DNA of 64,000 bases from Deroplatys truncata (GCA_030765065.1 CM060977.1:98783795-98847794), one strand, 5' to 3'; shown: positions 23,346-35,689, counted from the first letter of the stretch. Numbers and translations: made by a program. The notes: generated from the letters alone by a model not told the origin.

Positions 23346-24855
23346 CACATTGCATTTTCTTTTCTTATTATCGATCTTCGCTGAAAAACAAAGACGAAGA
23401 TAGCGCAATGATTTAGAATAAACGAATTAAATAGATGAAACGTTTTGGAATTGCAGGCTGAAGCGTTAGAAATATAAATTGTAAAGAAGTACAGGTACAG
23501 CGAGAATTTTACCGATCTGGACAGATGTTGGTATTCTCTCACATACAAAGCAAAGGTTAAAAGGTACGAAGACTGGAATAATTACATATTCATTTATAGC
23601 AGAGTGCCCTGGGAGAAATGTGCATGAGCAAGAATAGCAAGAATACCTAGCTATAATATACACGTACGAAAGAATAATACACCTGAGGATAAAAATCAAG
23701 TTTAAAACGGGAAGGGATAATGCAACATATGTTGTTGCATTTTATCCTAAAGAGTATGATAAATAAACTATTACATTTCACAAAAAGTGCAGGCACATAT
23801 AAGTAATATTATAATAATTTCAAGGGTGAATTTGTAATTTACTAATGAATAATATAGAAGACGTGAATGCGAAATTAAGCTAAATTAAATTAGCAAAACA
23901 CCGAGAAATTTTGTATTCTAACCACCATACAAAGTAACACTCGTAAGTAAAAAAAAGAATAGACTGTGTTATATTCTGAAGCCGTCTCCTCTCATCACTA
24001 ACCAGGGGGTAGGGGAGAAAACTGCTGGGTCCGGTGCCCGATGCTCGTTGTGAGGTCCCTGATGGTAGCTTCTGCTTCTTCGCCTGTCTCCGACGTTATT
24101 CTGGTACGAATCTGCTTAGTAATTCTAAATTTCATCGTGGTATACTTGTCGTTATTTCCATGGAGTGCTCAGCGCTGTAGGGTGGACTCTGCTAGCGGTA
24201 GATACATGCCTCAAACGGGAAGTAGATCTCAGGCCTTCAGGTTGTGGAGAAGGTGAGTAATGTAACCTAGAAAAGTCACTATCACTGAATTTATTGTCCA
24301 TCAAAATTACTACGAGTATCGGACATTCTTGGGGCTAAATTCAAACAACGGATCTTAACGCGCAATTCTTGGATACACAACTATCAGATACTATTGGTAT
24401 ATACCGGGGTGAGGCCAAAAGGTTTTGCAGCTAAAATATAACAATTAGTTACCCCGGCATAAACATTGGGGGACGTAGACTCTGAGGCAGCAAGGGGACC
24501 GGGAACTTAGCTGCACAAATTTAAAGCAAGCGTGGGATATTCATAACAGAATACACTTAAATTCACATTTAACACAATACCTGTGGTTTATTAAATAATT
24601 GACATGGTGTCACTACATCGTTCAAAACAGATTACAGGTAAACATTGGAGGGAGATGCTCCATACCCACACGTCCACGCACTACATACACATCCACACGC
24701 CCTAAAGACACACACAAGACTCATTCACGCTACTGACTAGGAGGTGGGGAAGAAGTGCCGCGCCGGACGAAATTCAAACTCCCAATCAAAATGATTTTAC
24801 ACAACAATGCCATGCTACACAGCAATAATGTGTCCGACGCGACAATGCACACATA
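23346..24855. other. Unassigned sequence
   Basis: No element recognised. Parts near 24000-24260 and 24660-24860 are less AT-rich than the surroundings, without any motif I can name. Confidence 0.45.
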
Positions 24856-24863
24856 CACTACAC

Positions 24864-25018
24864 CAGAGGTGGCGAAAACGTGCTTCGCGAGCTATTTTGA
24901 CTCGCAGGCGCAGTTCCCTCTCTGCAACCGTCCGTTTGATTTTCACATGCTACTGAGTGATGCAGTGCGTGTTGCATATTTGGTGACTCGCGGAAGGAAG
25001 TCGTTTTCGCCACCCTTG
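24864..25018. mobile_element. hAT-type MITE, 155 bp
   Basis: The left end cagaggtggcgaaaacg and the right end, reverse-complemented caagggtggcgaaaacg, form terminal inverted repeats of the hAT type. Both ends are flanked by an exact 8-bp duplication, cactacac (24856-24863 and 25019-25026), the size made by hAT transposases. At 155 bp it cannot encode a transposase and would need one in trans. Confidence 0.9.
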
Positions 25019-25163
25019 CACTACACTATTCCTTGTTCGAATTTATCCCCTTATAACGTCGGCTACATTTCTCACTCACACGTCGCTTGTTCTATATAAA
25101 TTATCTTCGTAACTTCGTGGGAATATTCTCGTGTTTATCTTCTTTTGGTGTATTTTGGCGATC

Positions 25164-25164
<1 letters not shown>

Positions 25165-25220
<56 letters not shown>
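25165..25220. repeat. (TA)n microsatellite
   Basis: About 55 bp of uninterrupted TA repeats. Confidence 0.95.
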
Positions 25221-25221
<1 letters not shown>

Positions 25222-25864
25222 CAACGTTCGACTACTATTAATGCAATTAAACGCTTAAATTCCGCGGAACTATAACACTAACTATAACACTTAGCATCTT
25301 GTTTTGGCGGCAATTCTGACGTCGTGGAGCGCGGATTTCACTTCGGTGGCATTTTGAGTGGGGCCCCTGAATCCAAATTCACTCTGCTGTTATACGAACT
25401 ATCCCTACTCTAAGCTACCAACTAAATCTATCTCTTATTGGCTAATATTTCGCGGTGTTGAAGGGTGGCTTTGAATGCTGTCATCGTATCGGTTTCTTAT
25501 GCGAGTCACATGATAAGTTTTCTTATGTCAAGCAGTGATGTTCCACTGCGTTTGGCTTGTCTGTACTCCGCCGCCTACTAAGGCGTATGTCCTTGAGTAA
25601 CAAAAGAAAAATAAAAATATACCCGTGCAAGATCAAACAAAACATTGCAGGTATTTTGGGCCATAAAATGACCAAAATTCTATCGAAATTGCACTTTCTA
25701 CCATGGTTAAACGAGCCTAGCCGGGAACATCTTATACATGGAAGGAAAGTAAATTAATATAAAAATATTAATAACTAACAAGATGACAAAAAAGAATTAA
25801 CATACGTATATCAGAAAAATCACAATAATACACTACATAAGTAGATATTAATTTTGAGGCGGTA
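25221..25864. other. Unassigned sequence
   Basis: Nothing recognised. Confidence 0.5.
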
Positions 25865-25867
25865 TTA

Positions 25868-26675
25868 CTTACTCTATTAGTGGGTATATAAACTAAAGCT
25901 TACTTTTCTATCTCCTTCATTTTAATTGAGATAAACCTTTGCAGAAATAACTACATTACACATTTCGTTATAGATACAAAGGGAACAGCGATAGTCAAAT
26001 TTTTAAGAACTGGACGCTATACGCTGGCCTTAAAATTCCATACTGTTTCCATGAAATCGTGTCGACAGTACTTTAAAACAATAATAAAAAAATTGAACAA
26101 TTCAAAGTATTAATAACTAATATCTCAGAAATGACTGATGAACACAAAAATGTTATTTGGAATAAATTGTAGGTTTTAAATATGTGTACATTTTTTGTGT
26201 AGTACGTTTGAATCTATCGCTTAACGTTTACCAGTTATACAAGATTATAAAAATTCCTTCCGAATGAAAAGGACTTTAGAGATATTCCCAGAAATTCAAG
26301 CTATACATTTTATTTTGCATACAAAAATCTTTAATACGTGGTAATTTAATTGTAATTGTTAGAACCATTTTTTACAAAATAAAAAATTTAGAAAACAGTT
26401 ACATTGTAGTAGTTGGAGATGGGAGAATTTTCTTGAATTCTTTCCTGTCGGATCTTTTGAAGATGCTGAACTACATACAGGTGGTATTTATCCGACTTTT
26501 CGTTTTTGAGTTATGATGTTAACAGACACACACATACAGGACACGTTTTTCATAAAATACATTTTTGTGTTGTTCAGGAGGCATAAAATGCAATATATTT
26601 TCGGTGAAATATCAACATCGAATTTTTGGGTGGAAATTAATACTCTCCTACTTATTATACACAGCAGGGAAATAA
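25868..26675 (-). repeat. Repeat A, near full-length minus copy
   Basis: Tail-side start with tattagtgggtatataa, internal blocks in order, head side ending cttattatacacagcaggga. Confidence 0.8.
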
Positions 26676-26769
26676 AAAAGTACTCGACCATTCCGGTCGA
26701 TGATTGTAGGCTAGGTAGCATTTCCATAACTTAGAAGACTACAGGGGGGAGATTAAGAAGTCAGACGTT

Positions 26770-26978
26770 TCACATGAATATCAGCGGACTTTTCATCTGT
26801 TTTATTAGGATTAAAGGGGATTGTATGAAATCAGAATTTTGAGGGTTAAAGGGAAGGATTTGTCACAAAAATCTACTAGATGACTGTATATTCATAATGG
26901 ACACTGCGAAGTAAATGGAATTAAGTCGTCATTCCAGTTTAAACAGCTACCCTTGATCGTCAGGAAACCAGCTAGTTG
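26770..26978 (+). repeat. Dispersed repeat C, copy 2
   Basis: Same order of blocks as 9475-9662: cttttcatctg, ttaggatta, ctactagatgactgta, ttccagtttaaa, and a final ccagctagttg. Confidence 0.55.
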
Positions 26979-26979
26979 T

Positions 26980-27685
26980 TCATTAAGTAAGTTAACAAGT
27001 CAACAAGCTCTAAAGTGCTTGAACACATCCTATATAGGAGGCAGAATCAACCCTTGTTCCTCGTTTGCACGGTTCGACTTATTGAATATACCGCTCCGTC
27101 GTTGCTAATGGTTATTATTTAGTCCCATCTGTGATATGTTGTGCCTCAGCGGTCAGTGGACCGTGTAATATCCATCGCCATGATTCTCGTTCAACACACT
27201 CACAGCTCTCAGCAGATCTTGTGGAAAATTGCTGCGGGAATCTTGACAAAAGCTAACCAGCTTGGTTGAGCTGTACGAGTGGCGCCACTGGTTATGCTGA
27301 AATTCTCCTGAACCTCTCTTCTTAGGCAAGCCTCCTTTGTGTGATGCCAACAAGCTTTAGAGTAGTGCTTTGTGAAGCAACCCACTTAAGCGCTGAATTC
27401 TAGATTTCAGCCTCCTGTCAATAAAAAAATGCTGTTTTTGCCCGACAGCAAATGATGTGTTAGTTTGCATTGCAGAAACCTTTACAGCTGTATTTATAAA
27501 CGTGAGCATTACCTTAGTTGTATCTAGATGAATGGAATGGAATGGAATAGGATGGATGGATAAGGTATCTTTATTGGTTTCAAATTATTGAAGTTATGAC
27601 ACAAGTATTTATGTAAGGTATATAATAACGCTACTACAAAAATATCTAATGTTACATTCCCCTAAGTTTCACTACTCACTGTCCT
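26980..27685. other. Unassigned sequence
   Basis: Nothing recognised apart from a short GGAAT-type simple repeat at about 27530-27560. Confidence 0.5.
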
Positions 27686-27689
27686 TTTT

Positions 27690-29040
27690 TAATTTCTCTA
27701 CCTACAGCAAGTAGAGGAAGTATTGCATTCACCCCAAAAATTCGATACCAAGATTTCACCGGAAATATGAGGCACCTTAAATTCAGAAGAAGCATTTTCA
27801 CTTTATTTACTACGTATAATAAGTAGGAAAAGTATTGCATGCCACCCCAAAATTCGAAATTTCACTGGAAATACATGTTTTGAGGCGCCCTAAATCCAAA
27901 TAAAGGTTTTTTAAACATATATGAATGTGAGTGGCGGCGCCGTGGCCGAGCGGTTAGACCGCTCGCCTCCCACCGAGGCAGCCCGGGTTCAATCCCAGGG
28001 ACCTGCATGTGGGATTTGTGGTGGACGAAGCGGCGTCTGGGCTGGTTTTCTCCGGGTTCTCCGGTTTCCCCCGCCATTCATTCCACCAACTGCTCCATCA
28101 TCACCTTTCCTTTCATCCATTTCACCAACATTTCGTTTCATCTACTTCCTTCATCCCATACCAGGCATTGGGCTGATCACCCATCCTGGATGCTCTGTCT
28201 GATCCATGAGTGTCTGCTCCTCGACGGGCCTCTGACCCCAGGCACCCGCTTGTAAGTCCCGGGGGGTGTAAGTCCTACATATGAGGAGGGTAAACAGATA
28301 ATGAATGAATGTGAGTGTGTATGAACAGCATGAGTCAAAAATAAAAAGTCGGACAAATACCAACATTGGTATTTGAGTTTAGTATCTTCCAAGGATGCGA
28401 CACAAAGATTTTCAAGAATATTCCCCATCCACAAATGCACTTTACATGGAACATTTCTAGAAAATTTTTGTTTAATAAAAATTGCTGTAACCTTTTTGAT
28501 TAAAATACCGTATATGAAAGATATTTACATGACAAATAAAATGTATATCTTGAATTTTATGAGAATAGCTTATGAAGTCCTCTTCATTCGGAACGAATTT
28601 TGTATAATCTTGTATAACTGGTAAACGTTAAGCGATAAACTAAAACGTACCAGACAAAAAATGTATATCTCTTTTAAGACACACAATTTACTTAAAATAA
28701 GCTTTCTTGTGGCATAAGCCGTTTCGAGATATCCGTTAAAGTTCGAATCGTTCAATACTTGTCATTCTTTTCAAGCCTATCGATTTTCAGTTGTTTCTTG
28801 CGATTCCATGGAAAGAGTACACAATTTTAAGGCCAGCATATATTGCACTTTCTTAAACTGTTACTTTCCGCTTTGTAGTTACTACGAAATGGGTAATGTA
28901 GCTATGCTTTACAAAGGTTTACTTGCATTAAATGTAGTAACATAGAAAAATAAACTTTAGTTAGAATAGTTTGTATACCCACTAATAAAGATAAAGGGTA
29001 ACGAAGGTCATGTGAACGTGCACATAAGGTTTTTGGGAAA
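27690..29040 (+). repeat. Repeat A, plus copy with duplicated head, split by a SINE
   Basis: Two head segments follow each other (27690-27780 and 27806-27920). A SINE then interrupts the unit at 27934-28304, and it resumes at 28318 in the GT/aacagcatg block and continues to the tail near 29030. The SINE target duplication shows exactly where the repeat was cut. Confidence 0.8.
27934..28304 (+). mobile_element. tRNA-derived SINE with 13-bp target duplication
   Basis: The head gcggcgccgtggccgagcgg contains box A (27943-27961) and box B ggttcaatccc (27986-27996), most like a Leu or Ser tRNA. A GC-rich body of about 300 bp follows, ending in a short aatga tail. The 13-bp duplication atgaatgtgagtg flanks it at 27921-27933 and 28305-28317, as expected for LINE-driven retroposition. 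The head is not a tRNA gene because the 3-prime acceptor half is replaced by SINE body. Confidence 0.9.
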
Positions 29041-29054
29041 AAATATGTGTTTGT

Positions 29055-29113
<59 letters not shown>

Positions 29114-29215
29114 GTGAACAGAATCGCTCAACATGAAGAGTCCGTTAGTACAAAAGGTGATATTTCTGTACAGCATCGTACAAGAATGAGACATAAGTAT
29201 TATTTTGAAGCAGTA
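29041..29215 (+). repeat. Repeat A, plus fragment left of LTR-B
   Basis: It contains the GT tract and the gaacagaatcgctcaa block, then more diverged sequence up to the LTR. The unit resumes at 30147. Confidence 0.55.
29045..29110. repeat. (GT)n microsatellite within repeat A
   Basis: About 30 GT units. Other repeat A copies carry a short GT tract at this point, so this is an expansion of an internal tract. Confidence 0.9.
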
Positions 29216-30146
29216 TTTTTAACATTTAAGTGATATCAGTCTGATTATATAATATAAAATATAATAACAGCCCGCCTTAAAGCAATATGTGTATAAATAA
29301 TATATAAAGTTTATGTAACAGTCATTATATTATGTTTATATTATTATGTACATGCATAATAATATTATGTGAATGTATAAAGTAAAATAACAATGTAGGA
29401 GCTGTGAGAATAGAAGCCGAAAGTTGCTAACAATGAGGTAATAATGAGGTAACCTTGAGAAAACAATAAATTAGAAAGTTTAATAATGCTACTAATAATT
29501 CTTGGAACAATAATGTAATATTTAAAGCAGTTTATAAATTAGCCAATCAAAAAACTAGAAAAGCTTTAAGTTAAATACAAGTATTCTATTGGAGTAGAAT
29601 TAGCCAATCAGAGACTTGGAATAAAGTAAAAGTATAAATTTAAGCGGTAGAAGCCAGACGCCAGAAGATAGCGTACGCAACGAGACGCTAGAAAACAGCG
29701 TTCCCGAGCAGTTCGATACGTATTCAGTGCGAGTTGTAAAGCTTCACGAAAATAATATAAAGTTTACGTGTTAAAAAGTGCAATTAATAAATAATCTCAC
29801 AGCTCTGCAATAGGATACATCAGTGAAGTGTTATTTAATCGTGTGAAGGTTTAATAAAAGGACTGAAGTAAAAAATTATAATTTGTGTAAACCTTCATTC
29901 TTTAGCCGCACCAAGCCCTCCTAAGAGATACCTGTTTCTACAAATTACTACTGACTAAGCCGAGGCAAATATACATATATAATATTCAAATAAACATTAA
30001 AATACAAAGTTGATTTTTTTTAAAAGTGGGGCAAAGGCCACCGGAAAGTGAACGTGGGGCGAAGGACACCGGAAACTTTGGATCATACGTGGTTGCAACT
30101 ACTTCAAGTTTTGGCTCCCCAACAGTGGAACTACAATACACCTTCA
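29216..30146 (+). mobile_element. Solo LTR, family LTR-B, copy 2
   Basis: A 931-bp unit begins tgaagcag and ends caccttca, with an exact 4-bp duplication attt at 29212-29215 and 30147-30150. It carries a CCAAT box (29604-29608) and a TATA-like box (29633-29638), the block gtggggcgaaggacacc near 30054, and ggctccccaacagtgga near 30113. It is inserted in a repeat A unit: the flanks join as the gatttt-caagaa part of that repeat. Confidence 0.85.
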
Positions 30147-30360
30147 ATTTTCAAGAATATCCCACCTCTCCAAGTTATCATTTACACGGAAAATATTTTG
30201 GTATTTTTATTTCCTCAAAGATGACTAACATTTGTATTAATATACCATGTGTTTAAGATGTTTTACGACAAAATGTATAAATATATTCACTTCTCTGGTA
30301 ATAGCCTGCAAAGTCCTCTTTATCCTGAATGGCTTGCATAATTGGTAAACCTGAGAGTAT
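30147..30360 (+). repeat. Repeat A, plus fragment right of LTR-B
   Basis: Continuation of the interrupted unit (attttcaagaatatcccacc onward), ending after the tggcttgcataattggtaaa block. Confidence 0.65.
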
Positions 30361-30369
30361 TACTACACC

Positions 30370-31195
30370 AAAATAGTGTTACATTCACATAACGTTCTCT
30401 ACCCTATTATCACTTATTAGTCGGCACACGAATTATTCTTACGAATGCTTATTTTCGTAATTTCTTAATTTTAACCTGGATGAACCTTTCCAGAAATAGC
30501 TTCATTACACATTTTGTTATACATACATTGGGAATAGCGATAGCCAAACGTTTAAGAACTGGACGCTATATGCTGCCTTAAAATTCCATATTCTTTCCAC
30601 GACATCGCGAGAAAGAGCTGAAAATCGACAGGACTTTAAAAGAATAGCTAAATATTGAACAATTTCAACTATTAATAACGGTTATCTCGGAAATGGCTGA
30701 TACTAAAATAAAAGTTATTTGGAATAAACTGTATGTTTCAAAGCGAACCACATTTGTTAGTATTGCGTTTTCCTTCATCGCTTACATTTAACTGATTCAC
30801 AAGATTCTACAAAATTCCTTCCAAATGAAGTGTAGTTTACAAGCTATTCCCAGTAATTGAAAATATACATGCTATTTGTGATGTAAGTATCTTTAATATA
30901 TGGCACTTTGATCAAAATCGTTTCAGCCAATTTTTAGAAAATAAAAAAATTCGAAAAATGTTCCATGTAAAGGGTAGTTGTGTTGGGGGATTTTCTTACA
31001 AATTTTCGCGCCGCAGCTTTGACAGGTACTCAACCTAAATACCGAGTTTGGTAGTTATCTGATTTTTCGTTTTTGAACATTTTTATAAAAACGCATCAGG
31101 AGGCCTCAAAATATGTGTTCCGGTAAAATCTCGGTATCGAATTTTTGGGTGAAATACCTTGCCTTCTCTACCCATTAGGCACGTGATAGAGAAAG
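30370..31195 (-). repeat. Repeat A, full minus copy
   Basis: Tail side (gttacattcacataacgttc) on the left, head side (cacgtgatagagaaagc) on the right, with all internal blocks. Confidence 0.8.
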
Positions 31196-31214
31196 CAAAT
31201 CCTAAATTTCCCTA

Positions 31215-31570
31215 AGTAACACAATTTATGTCAAACCTTTTTTGTGGCGTTAACGATTTCTGAAGTATTCTTTGTTACTGGTTTCAATGTTTAAATTTCC
31301 TATTGCTTTCTTTAGTATAAATCGCCATTCCTTTTTCATATTCATGCAAAGACAGCTGAATTTTAAAGCCGTCACGTAGTAACCGTCTTTGAAAAGATTG
31401 ACTATCGCTTTAGTTTTCTTCTTACGGTATTCTTCTTATACCTACAACGAAATGAATAATGGAAGTTTCTGTATTAATAAGAAGTAGACGGAAGAATGAT
31501 CTTTCTTAAGAATAGTTTGTAGAAGAGTGAGTAGGGAAAGCCTTCGGAATGCAAAACATCCGACTTTTTT
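31215..31570 (+). repeat. Repeat A, plus tail-half fragment
   Basis: It runs from the acacaatttatg block to the tail (gcaaaacatccgactttttt). It is more diverged than most copies and similar to the extra tail segment at 23130, perhaps a subfamily. Confidence 0.6.
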
Positions 31571-31654
31571 CACATTAATGGAGACACATTTTGTTGCAGG
31601 TGCAAGGGGATGCAGTTGTTTAAAAGCGAGCCGCTTTATGTTGGTTTTAAATGT

Positions 31655-32240
31655 TCATAGTTTTTCCATAATAACGCAAGAAACAACTGACAAGAAGTTT
31701 TTCAAAATATTTAAAAATTAAAACCGATAACAACGGATATTTCGCAAATAGCTGATGCCACAATAGGTTGAAATAAGTTGTATTTTTAAGAAATCTATAT
31801 TTTCTGTAGTTAATATTTTGTCTGTACTGGTTACCAGCAAATTATTTTCGAATGAAGAGAACTTAGAAGGCTATCCCCAGAAAATGCAAGAAATTCACTT
31901 TGCCATGTAAATATCCTTGGTATTTTAATCAAAACCAAAGTAAGGTTAACTTTCCATATAAAGGGAACGATATTATATTGAAAATCATGTCGCAAATTGG
32001 GAATACCAAGTTTGTTACTTATACAATTTTTCGATTTTGAGTTACACTATTCACACACACACACACACATACATACACACACACACACATATATACACGC
32101 ACACGCGCGCACACAGGTTTTTTTCTAAAAATACTTCCTTTGGTTTCAGTGGGCCTCAAATTATGTATTTCCGTTGAAATCTCTGTATGAAATATTTGGG
32201 TGGAATACAATATCTTCTCTATCTACTACGTACGTGTAGG
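31655..32240 (-). repeat. Repeat A, minus copy lacking the tail end, with (AC)n
   Basis: Mid-to-head part with an expanded (AC)n tract at about 32052-32116. It ends at the head (ctactacgtacgtgtagg). With 31215-31570 it makes an inverted pair. Confidence 0.7.
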
Positions 32241-33250
32241 GAAGTGCGAAAAAGACTGATCACTTATAGAATATGTTGGAAAATGTCCCCTGCGATATAC
32301 CGTAGCGCGCCACCTTTTAACCAATCTCTGTATTGCTTTGTGTGCTGGTTGACCTCCATCCGGAAACCTCCCCTTGAATATTTCACGGGTTTTGTCATTC
32401 AAACTGTTTTCACATACGCATTACAATTTGCTGTCTTATTTGTAGCGATTAAGACATTTTGCACAATGCGATCACATACGTGTAATCCGATTGATAGAAT
32501 AAACTAAAATGCTGTCGAAGAACGGCAACAATCGGCTAGGAATTGTTAGTTCGCAAACGATTATTGATTAATTGGTGCATTGTTGTAGCTTTTTATTGAT
32601 TTCGATACGATACTGCAATTTCAATCAGTCTAAATAACAGATTTGGATTCAAGTGGAAGGCGGACTACTTTTATCGGTGCCACTAAGAGATACAGAAGCA
32701 TTGATGTGTACAATTTTTCAAACTTAGTTGTTCTTTCACACAAGCCGTATGTAAGGTTGTAAAGGTCCAATCAGGATGAAACATTCAATGCCATAACAGT
32801 AATCTGAACCACGGTTCTTCGGACTTCCGACCACCATATATATATATATATGGAGCATTATTGCCTCAAGGAGAAGTAAACAAAGCTTAAATGTGTCACT
32901 CCGCCGAGCACATGGCAGCACCACTATAACCCGTGAGAGGAAATTGCTTCAGACAGAATGCGAATACATAGTGCACCGTTTGGGAATCATTAACTTTTAA
33001 ACAATGTATGTCTTATTCTTATATTTTGCTTTAAATCATAACTTATAATACACAATACTAAGAGTAGAAAAATAAAATTTGTGCCTGACAGTTCATCTGT
33101 GATTAAAGGTACTGGATTAAGCTTTTCTTAACTTCAGGCTTTAGAAATCATTCATTTAATGACTAATATCAATATACCACTTTGGCTTTAACCTTTTATG
33201 AGTCAAGTTATATGGTAAACTCCGCGAAACGCGTGGAGAAATAGTATGTA
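32241..33250. other. Unassigned sequence
   Basis: Nothing recognised. A short (TA)n tract lies near 32836-32850. Confidence 0.5.
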
Positions 33251-33253
33251 TAG

Positions 33254-34187
33254 TGAGATTAGGTTGTAGCTTCACGTATGGAAAGCCAATTTGAAGAAGT
33301 TGTGTTATAGTTCCACTGTTGGGGAGCCAAACTTAAAGTAACTGCCCCACGTATGGTACAAAATTTCCGGTGGTCTTCGCCCCAACGTTTAGGAATCTAC
33401 TTTATATTTTAATGTTTCTGTAAATATTACCTATATTTATATTTGCCTCGGCTGCGTCAGTATTAATTTGTAGAAACATGTATCTCTTAACAGGGGTTGA
33501 TGCGGCTAAAGAATGTAGGCTTACACAAATTATAATTTTTACTTCACTCCTTTTAGTGATCCTTCACACGATTAAATAACACTTCACTGATATAGAGATC
33601 TGTGAGATTAATTAGTAATTGCACCTTTAAACACGTAAACATTATAATATTCTTTCCGTAATAAATTTTATATGTCTCACACTGAATACGTACCGAGCGA
33701 ACAAACTGCTCAGGTACGTTGCCTTCTAGCGACTGGCGTTTACCGCTTAAATTTGTAAATTTTTCCATTTCAAGTCTCTTGAGTGGCTAATCCTACTCCA
33801 ATAGAATACTTTTATTTAACTTAAGGTTTTTCTAGTTTTTGATTGGCTCTTTATAAACTGTTTTAAATATTACATTATTATTGCTCAAGAATTACTAGTA
33901 GCATTATTAAACTTTCCAATTCATTATTGCCTCAAGGTTACCTCATTGTTACCTCATTTTTAGCAACATTCGGCCTCTATTCTCACAGCTCCTAGATTAT
34001 TAAATTACTTAATACATTCACATAACATTATTATGCATGTATATAATAAAAATAAACATAATACAATGTCTGTTAGATACATTTTATATATTATATTATA
34101 CACATATTGCTTTAAGGCGGGCTGTTATTGAATTTATATACTATATAATTAGACTGATGTTATTTAAGTGCTAGAAACACCGCCTTA
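33254..34187 (-). mobile_element. Solo LTR, family LTR-B, copy 3
   Basis: This is the reverse complement of the copies at 6579 and 29216. On the plus strand it begins tgagattaggttgtagc and ends acaccgcctta. The final dinucleotide is TA instead of CA. The flanks atag and atat agree at three of four bases, so the target duplication is imperfect or eroded. It has the gttccactgttggggagcc segment near 33312. Confidence 0.75.
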
Positions 34188-34308
34188 ATATTCTCGGCTC
34201 TTAAGAGAAGCACCAAGTCTTAGATTTTCCATGATAAGTATATTATAATTAGCCCCACAAATATATGAGTAGTTATTTGAAAGTTAATAAATAAATATAT
34301 CAAATGTA

Positions 34309-34927
34309 CCAGGCATGTTTTTAAAGTAAGTATTTTCGTTCATTACCTTGCACATTACGCTACTTTCCCACATAGTCACCGACGCTATTCCGGCACTTGT
34401 TACGGATGACTTGATAAAATGTCGCCTGTGATGAAAGCCGGGTCTGCAGTTCTTGTTTCACAGCATTATAGTCGTTGAAATGTTTTCCAGCAAAGAATTC
34501 CTTCAGATGAAGAAACAGGTGAAGGTGCAAAATCCGGACTGTAGGTAGGGTGGTCGAAAGGTTCCCAACCAAATAATGCGATCAGATCTCTAGTTCGCCA
34601 GGCTGTGTGTGGCCGGTGGTTCTCATTATTTCTTCCCCATAAACCTCACACAATTGGCGATAAATGTTTGCTGATGTAACATTTCTCGCATTCGAAAAAG
34701 TAATCATGATCTGATTTCACAGTCGGCGGGCCGTTCGATTGTTTTCAACATTTCGAAATACTCTAACAACAGGAAAACACAAAGTGACGATCGCTCATAG
34801 CTGCGTCTGGCTTCCTAATGAAGGAAAACGTGATCGTGCATGCTCAAAATCGCGACTGCAGCAGCAACAAATAAAAAGTCGTCCTTGAGATTTTGTTAGA
34901 AAGTAATAACTTTAAAAATATATGAAA
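34309..34927 (-). mobile_element. Internally deleted mariner element
   Basis: Imperfect terminal repeats contain tttttaaagt near both ends (about 34318 and 34915, opposite strands). Between them is a mariner transposase with the middle removed. The length of about 620 bp is half that of an autonomous mariner. Exact ends and the TA duplication are uncertain. Confidence 0.7.
34360..34705 (-). pseudogene. mariner (SETMAR-type) transposase, gutted
   Basis: The minus strand starts with ITFSNARNVTSANIYRQ and LCEVYGEEIM, the first helix-turn-helix of this mariner group. Without the DNA-binding remainder or the first catalytic Asp, it then joins RPHTAWRTRDL and HPTYSPDFAPS. The FAPSD block has lost the codons for its Asp through a small deletion, which also shifts the frame. 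The C-terminus continues as HLFLHLKEFFAGKHF and ends ...GDYVGK. The join between the two halves marks an internal deletion of several hundred base pairs. Confidence 0.8.
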
Positions 34928-35099
34928 TTAAAATTCCCTAAGGCAAAACAATGTAAAATTAAGTTATGTTCTCTTGAATGCTGGAGATTCCTTTAAATTA
35001 GCACGTTGGAATGAAAAGCGAAGGAAGGGAGATGACATAGAAAGGGAGAAGTCTAAACCACGTACTTCTCGCACTCAGCTATAATGTAGATCTGACCCA

Positions 35100-35270
35100 T
35101 TCCACAGTTGTCATGTCCGTAAAATACGGGAAACGCTCTAGATTTATTATTGAGGCGAAATGGGTCGACCAGCAAGAGATTACCTCCTTAGAGTCGAACC
35201 GGGAAATCTTTACGACCAAGGTATATATCCCCACTACGCTCTTAAGTATTGACTTTCCATAATTCATAGG
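35100..35270 (-). mobile_element. Possible tRNA-derived SINE
   Basis: The minus strand has gagcgtagtggggatatata (box A-like) followed at tRNA spacing by cccggttcgactct (box B-like). No target duplication or second copy was found in the window. Confidence 0.35.
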
Positions 35271-35685
35271 TTTATAGTCAGGGAGGTACATGGCTGCGGT
35301 GTACGGAAGAGCGATGGTACATCAGCGAGACTAGCGCTGCTCCATGTTGACAGAAAGTACCTCTATAACGCCTTCATCTTGCCCTAGGCTCTTCCGGCTT
35401 CTCTTGTGTTAAAGGGATACTCTCCATTCCGGTGCGACACTTTACGCTCATATCGAACATGCGAATGGCCTACCTCTTTTATCCATCGATGCTGCGTTCC
35501 TTCCTTCCTTTCTTACCTTATTTTATTTGATTTTTCTTCACTTCTATGATCTTTTACTTCCCTTTCAGTTGCCTCTTATGATTATTCTTCATTCTTTCGC
35601 TTCTTTCGTTGTTTCGTACTCCCCCAGTATCTGTTTGGAACTACACAGTATCAGCAGAAAGTATTTGAATGCTGTAGTTTCAAAA
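35271..35685. other. Unassigned sequence
   Basis: Nothing recognised; a short CCTT-type simple repeat lies near 35498-35512. Confidence 0.45.
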
Positions 35686-35689
35686 AATC

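Noticed and set aside
24755..25099. 114-codon plus-strand open frame
   Set aside because: It crosses the hAT MITE and both of its target duplications, so it is coincidental.
29012..29233. Open frames of Cys-Val or Thr-His repeats
   Set aside because: They are translations of the (GT)n microsatellite.
30113..30130. LTR-B primer-binding site marking the end of a 5-prime LTR
   Set aside because: The exact 4-bp duplication lies downstream of this segment, so it is inside the inserted unit. It is kept only as an open question in the findings.
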